Shown here piece after piece: positions 4,499-6,848 of a DNA stretch of 6,848 nt. The DNA is from Candidatus Dormiibacterota bacterium (GTDB lineage: Bacteria; Chloroflexota; Dormibacteria; Aeolococcales; Bog-877), in NCBI GenBank assembly GCA_003135035.1, contig PLDE01000264.1, forward strand, positions 1-6,848. Reading direction: 5' to 3'. How positions within the stretch are numbered: the first letter of the stretch is position 1; each line of letters opens with the position of its first letter. The notes beneath the pieces are model-generated. The model did not search any database. It saw nothing but the letters and a program-made list of their open reading frames with translations, and had not been told where the DNA came from. Position numbers and translations under genes: made by a program.

Positions 4499-6848
4499 GT
4501 GCCACCAGCGCAGGACCGCGGGCCGTCCGACTCTCCCCAGGAGTCGTTGGCGTCGCCGCGCTGGGGCCCCTTTCTGGCGATGCGCCAATGGGGGGCCGTG
4601 CGGGAGGACTACAGCCCCGACGGCGACGCCTGGGGGTACCTCCCCTTTGAGCAGGCTCATAGCCGTGCCTACCGCTGGGGCGAGGACGGACTGCTCGGCA
4701 TCAGTGACGACCGCCAGCGAGTCTGCCTGGCCATGGCACTCTGGAACGGCGAGGATGCCATTCTCAAGGAACGGGCCTATGGGCTCTCCAATGCCCAGGG
4801 CAACCATGGCGAGGACGTCAAGGAGTACTGGCACTACCTGGACGCCCTGCCCGACAGCAGCTATCTGCGCGCGCTCTATCGCTATCCCATGACCGCCTTC
4901 CCCTACCAGGAGCTGAGGGAAAAGAACTCCACTCCCGGTCCTGAGCTGGGACTGCTCCAGCTGGGGGCGTTCGACGAAGACCGCTACTGGACTGTCGAGG
5001 TGGAGTACGCCCAGGCGGGGCCGGAGGTGACCGCCTGGCGAGTGATGGTCACCAACGAGAGTGCGGAGAGGGCCCAGCTGCACCTGCTGCCGCAGATCTG
5101 GCTGCGCAACACCTGGGCCTGGCAGCAACCAGCGCCCAAGGCGCCGCAGCTGGCGGCCCATGACTCCTCTCTGGACCTCACCGGGCTGGCCGACCTAGAG
5201 GGCTACCGGCTCCAGGTGGCGGGAGAGTTCAACTGGCTGTTCTGCGACAACGAGACCAACTCCGAGTTGCTCTTCGATTCGCCCAACCGCAGCCCCTACC
5301 CCAAGGACGCGATCGGCGACGCCGTCCGTAATGGCGATCCCTCGCGCTGCAACCCGGAGCTGCGTGGCACCAAGGCGGCCGCTCACTTCGTCCTCGACCT
5401 GGCGCCGGGAGAGTCGCAGGTTCTCCGTCTACTCTGGGGCAACGACCCCGGTCGGGAACCGGGTCAGGTGGATGAGATCTGCCGGGAGCGGCGAGGGGCC
5501 TGCGAGCAGTTCTATCTGGACAAATGCCCCCCGGAGAGCGATGCCGACGATCTGCTCATCCAGCGCCAAGCCTTCGCTGGACTGATCTGGTGCCAGCAGT
5601 ACTACGAGTACGACGTGGCTCGCTGGCTGGCCGGCGATCCGGGCCAGCCGGCGCCTCCGCAACAGCGCCTTGAGGGCCGCAACCATCGCTGGCAGTCTCT
5701 CAAGGCGGCGGATGTGATCGTCATGCCGGACAGCTGGGAGTACCCCTGGTTCGCCAGTTGGGACCTTGCCTTTCACGCGCTCGCTCTCGAACCCATCGAC
5801 ACCAGCTTGGCCAAAGAGCAGGTCCTGCTCCTGCTCCAGCCCCGCTACCTCCGCGAGGACGGCCAGCTACCCGCCTATGAGTGGGCCTTCTCCGACTGCA
5901 ACCCACCCACTCCGGTGATGGCGGTCTGGCAGATCTTCATCCGCGACCGCAATCGCACCGGGGTGCCCGACCGCGCCTTCCTGGAGCAGGCATTTCTCTC
6001 CCTGCTGTTCAACTATGGCTGGTGGGTCAACCGCCACGATCCGCTGGGAAACGGCATCTTTTCCGGGGGATTTCTGGGACTGGACAACATCTCCGCGGTC
6101 GACCGCAGTAATCTCCCCGACGGCGCCGGCATCTCCGAGGCTGACGCCACCGCCTGGATGGGCATGCTGGTGGTCAAGATGTTCCGCATCGCGGCCGAGC
6201 TGGCCATCGATGAGCCGCAGTACGAGAACATGGCGATCCGTTTCTTCTCGCACTACGTCCGCATCGCCCGTGCCCTCAACGGCCACGACGGTCAAGCGGG
6301 GTTGTGGGACGAGGCGGACGGTTTCTACTACGATATCCTCCGCCTCGCGGATGGCCAGACTGAGCAGCTTCGGGTCCGCAGCTTGGTCGGCCTCATGCCC
6401 TTGGCCGCCAGCGAGGTGGTTCACCGCCATACTCTGGCCCGTTTGCCGCGCCTGTCCGAGAAACTCGACGAGGCCGCTGCCGAGGGCGTGATCCATTACC
6501 GCGCCGCGCGGGGCGACGATCCCTACGCCTGCCTGAGTCTGGTGGGCTCGGATCGGATCCACCGCCTCTTGGATCGTCTCCTCAGCAGCGACGAATTCCT
6601 CTCAGAACACGGCCCTCGTTCTCTTTCCAAGGCCCACCTCAAGGAGCCCTTCCAGAGCAAGCTGGTGCTGGAGATGCCGCCCGTGCGGTACGAGCCGGGG
6701 GTGGCCGATGAACGAATCATGGGCGGAAACTCCAACTGGCGGGGTCCGGTCTGGTTCCCCACCACGTATCTCCTCATTCAGGCCCTGCGCCTGCTCGGCA
6801 CCGGCCTGGGGCCGTCGTTCACCCATCCCTTTCCCGCCCCGGCGGGCC
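4499..6848 (+). CDS. GH63 / MGH1-like glucosidase, 3' end outside window
   Basis: An open frame from GTG 4499 to the right edge encodes 783 residues without a stop. It begins with a short Pro/Ser-rich tail, then RWGPFLAMRQWGAVREDYS, the typical opening of large bacterial GH63-type 'glucosidases'. NHGEDVKEYWHYLD and TAFPYQEL follow in an N-terminal beta-sandwich (about 20-340). The catalytic (alpha/alpha)6 barrel starts near GLIWCQQYYEYD (361). It carries WEYPWFASWDLAFHALAL, in which D422 is the probable general acid by analogy with characterised GH63 enzymes, and MGGNSNWRGPVWFPTTY (741-757). The family is usually about 850-900 residues. The Glu expected as general base, in a C-terminal EYFHGD-type motif as I recall it, would lie outside the window. 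There is no signal peptide, so it is probably cytosolic. Substrate is unknown; characterised relatives act on glucosyl or mannosyl glycosides, including mannosylglycerate. It lies 26 nt after the sensor kinase and is probably co-transcribed. Confidence 0.9.
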   Translation, partial: MPPAQDRGPSDSPQESLASPRWGPFLAMRQWGAVREDYSPDGDAWGYLPFEQAHSRAYRWGEDGLLGISDDRQRVCLAMALWNGEDAILKERAYGLSNAQGNHGEDVKEYWHYLDALPDSSYLRALYRYPMTAFPYQELREKNSTPGPELGLLQLGAFDEDRYWTVEVEYAQAGPEVTAWRVMVTNESAERAQLHLLPQIWLRNTWAWQQPAPKAPQLAAHDSSLDLTGLADLEGYRLQVAGEFNWLFCDNETNSELLFDSPNRSPYPKDAIGDAVRNGDPSRCNPELRGTKAAAHFVLDLAPGESQVLRLLWGNDPGREPGQVDEICRERRGACEQFYLDKCPPESDADDLLIQRQAFAGLIWCQQYYEYDVARWLAGDPGQPAPPQQRLEGRNHRWQSLKAADVIVMPDSWEYPWFASWDLAFHALALEPIDTSLAKEQVLLLLQPRYLREDGQLPAYEWAFSDCNPPTPVMAVWQIFIRDRNRTGVPDRAFLEQAFLSLLFNYGWWVNRHDPLGNGIFSGGFLGLDNISAVDRSNLPDGAGISEADATAWMGMLVVKMFRIAAELAIDEPQYENMAIRFFSHYVRIARALNGHDGQAGLWDEADGFYYDILRLADGQTEQLRVRSLVGLMPLAASEVVHRHTLARLPRLSEKLDEAAAEGVIHYRAARGDDPYACLSLVGSDRIHRLLDRLLSSDEFLSEHGPRSLSKAHLKEPFQSKLVLEMPPVRYEPGVADERIMGGNSNWRGPVWFPTTYLLIQALRLLGTGLGPSFTHPFPAPAG

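Noticed and set aside
4481..4650. ATG at 4483 or frame from 4447 as the start of the gene after the kinase
   Set aside because: Those frames close by 4650 and do not read into the conserved WGPF...REDYS segment; the GTG at 4499 does.
3763..5161. Long minus-strand open frames opposite the kinase and glucosidase (3763-4428 and 4271-5161)
   Set aside because: The plus strand here encodes fully motif-complete proteins. The minus readings are low-complexity (Pro/Arg/Ser-rich or Gly/Val/Gln-rich) and are expected by-products of high GC content.
1..6848. CRISPR array, insertion sequence or phage genes
   Set aside because: No regularly spaced repeats, transposase or integrase motifs, or phage structural proteins were seen on either strand.

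Overview
The window is GC-rich, bacterial and densely coded. Its protein families (a 'PGLPTLRAFQ'-type APH-fold phosphotransferase, a VapC PIN toxin remnant, an ACT_7 protein, a TrcR/TrcS-like two-component pair and an MGH1/GH63-type glucosidase) are typical of Actinomycetota. A neighbouring high-GC soil phylum such as Dormibacterota or Chloroflexota is also possible. The lineage call is an inference from family recall and composition; there is no marker gene here that fixes it.

Left part (1-1543). A phosphotransferase gene on the minus strand runs off the left edge. Next is a plus-strand VapC toxin remnant that lacks its normal N-terminus and carries a frameshift near 1278-1282. It converges on a complete minus-strand tRNA-Ala(GGC) gene, with 40 nt between their 3' ends. 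No VapB antitoxin is visible.

Middle part (1545-2331). A plus-strand gene for a small ACT-domain protein starts with GTG. Its 3' end carries an 11-bp GC-rich stem that overlaps a G-quadruplex-type motif, just before the stop codon. A 175-nt gap follows that contains no TA dinucleotide, so it has no TANNNT-type -10 box. It does contain an 8-bp inverted repeat.

Right part (2332-6848). Three plus-strand genes are tightly packed: an OmpR/PhoB-type response regulator, a membrane HAMP sensor kinase (2-nt gap), and a large GH63/MGH1-like glucosidase (26-nt gap) that runs off the right edge. The spacing suggests one transcript, in which a membrane signal would control a cytosolic glycoside hydrolase or be co-expressed with it.

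No convincing new multi-gene system is visible. The most distinctive points are the decayed toxin beside the tRNA, the structured 3' end of the ACT gene, and the linkage of a two-component system to a GH63-type enzyme.
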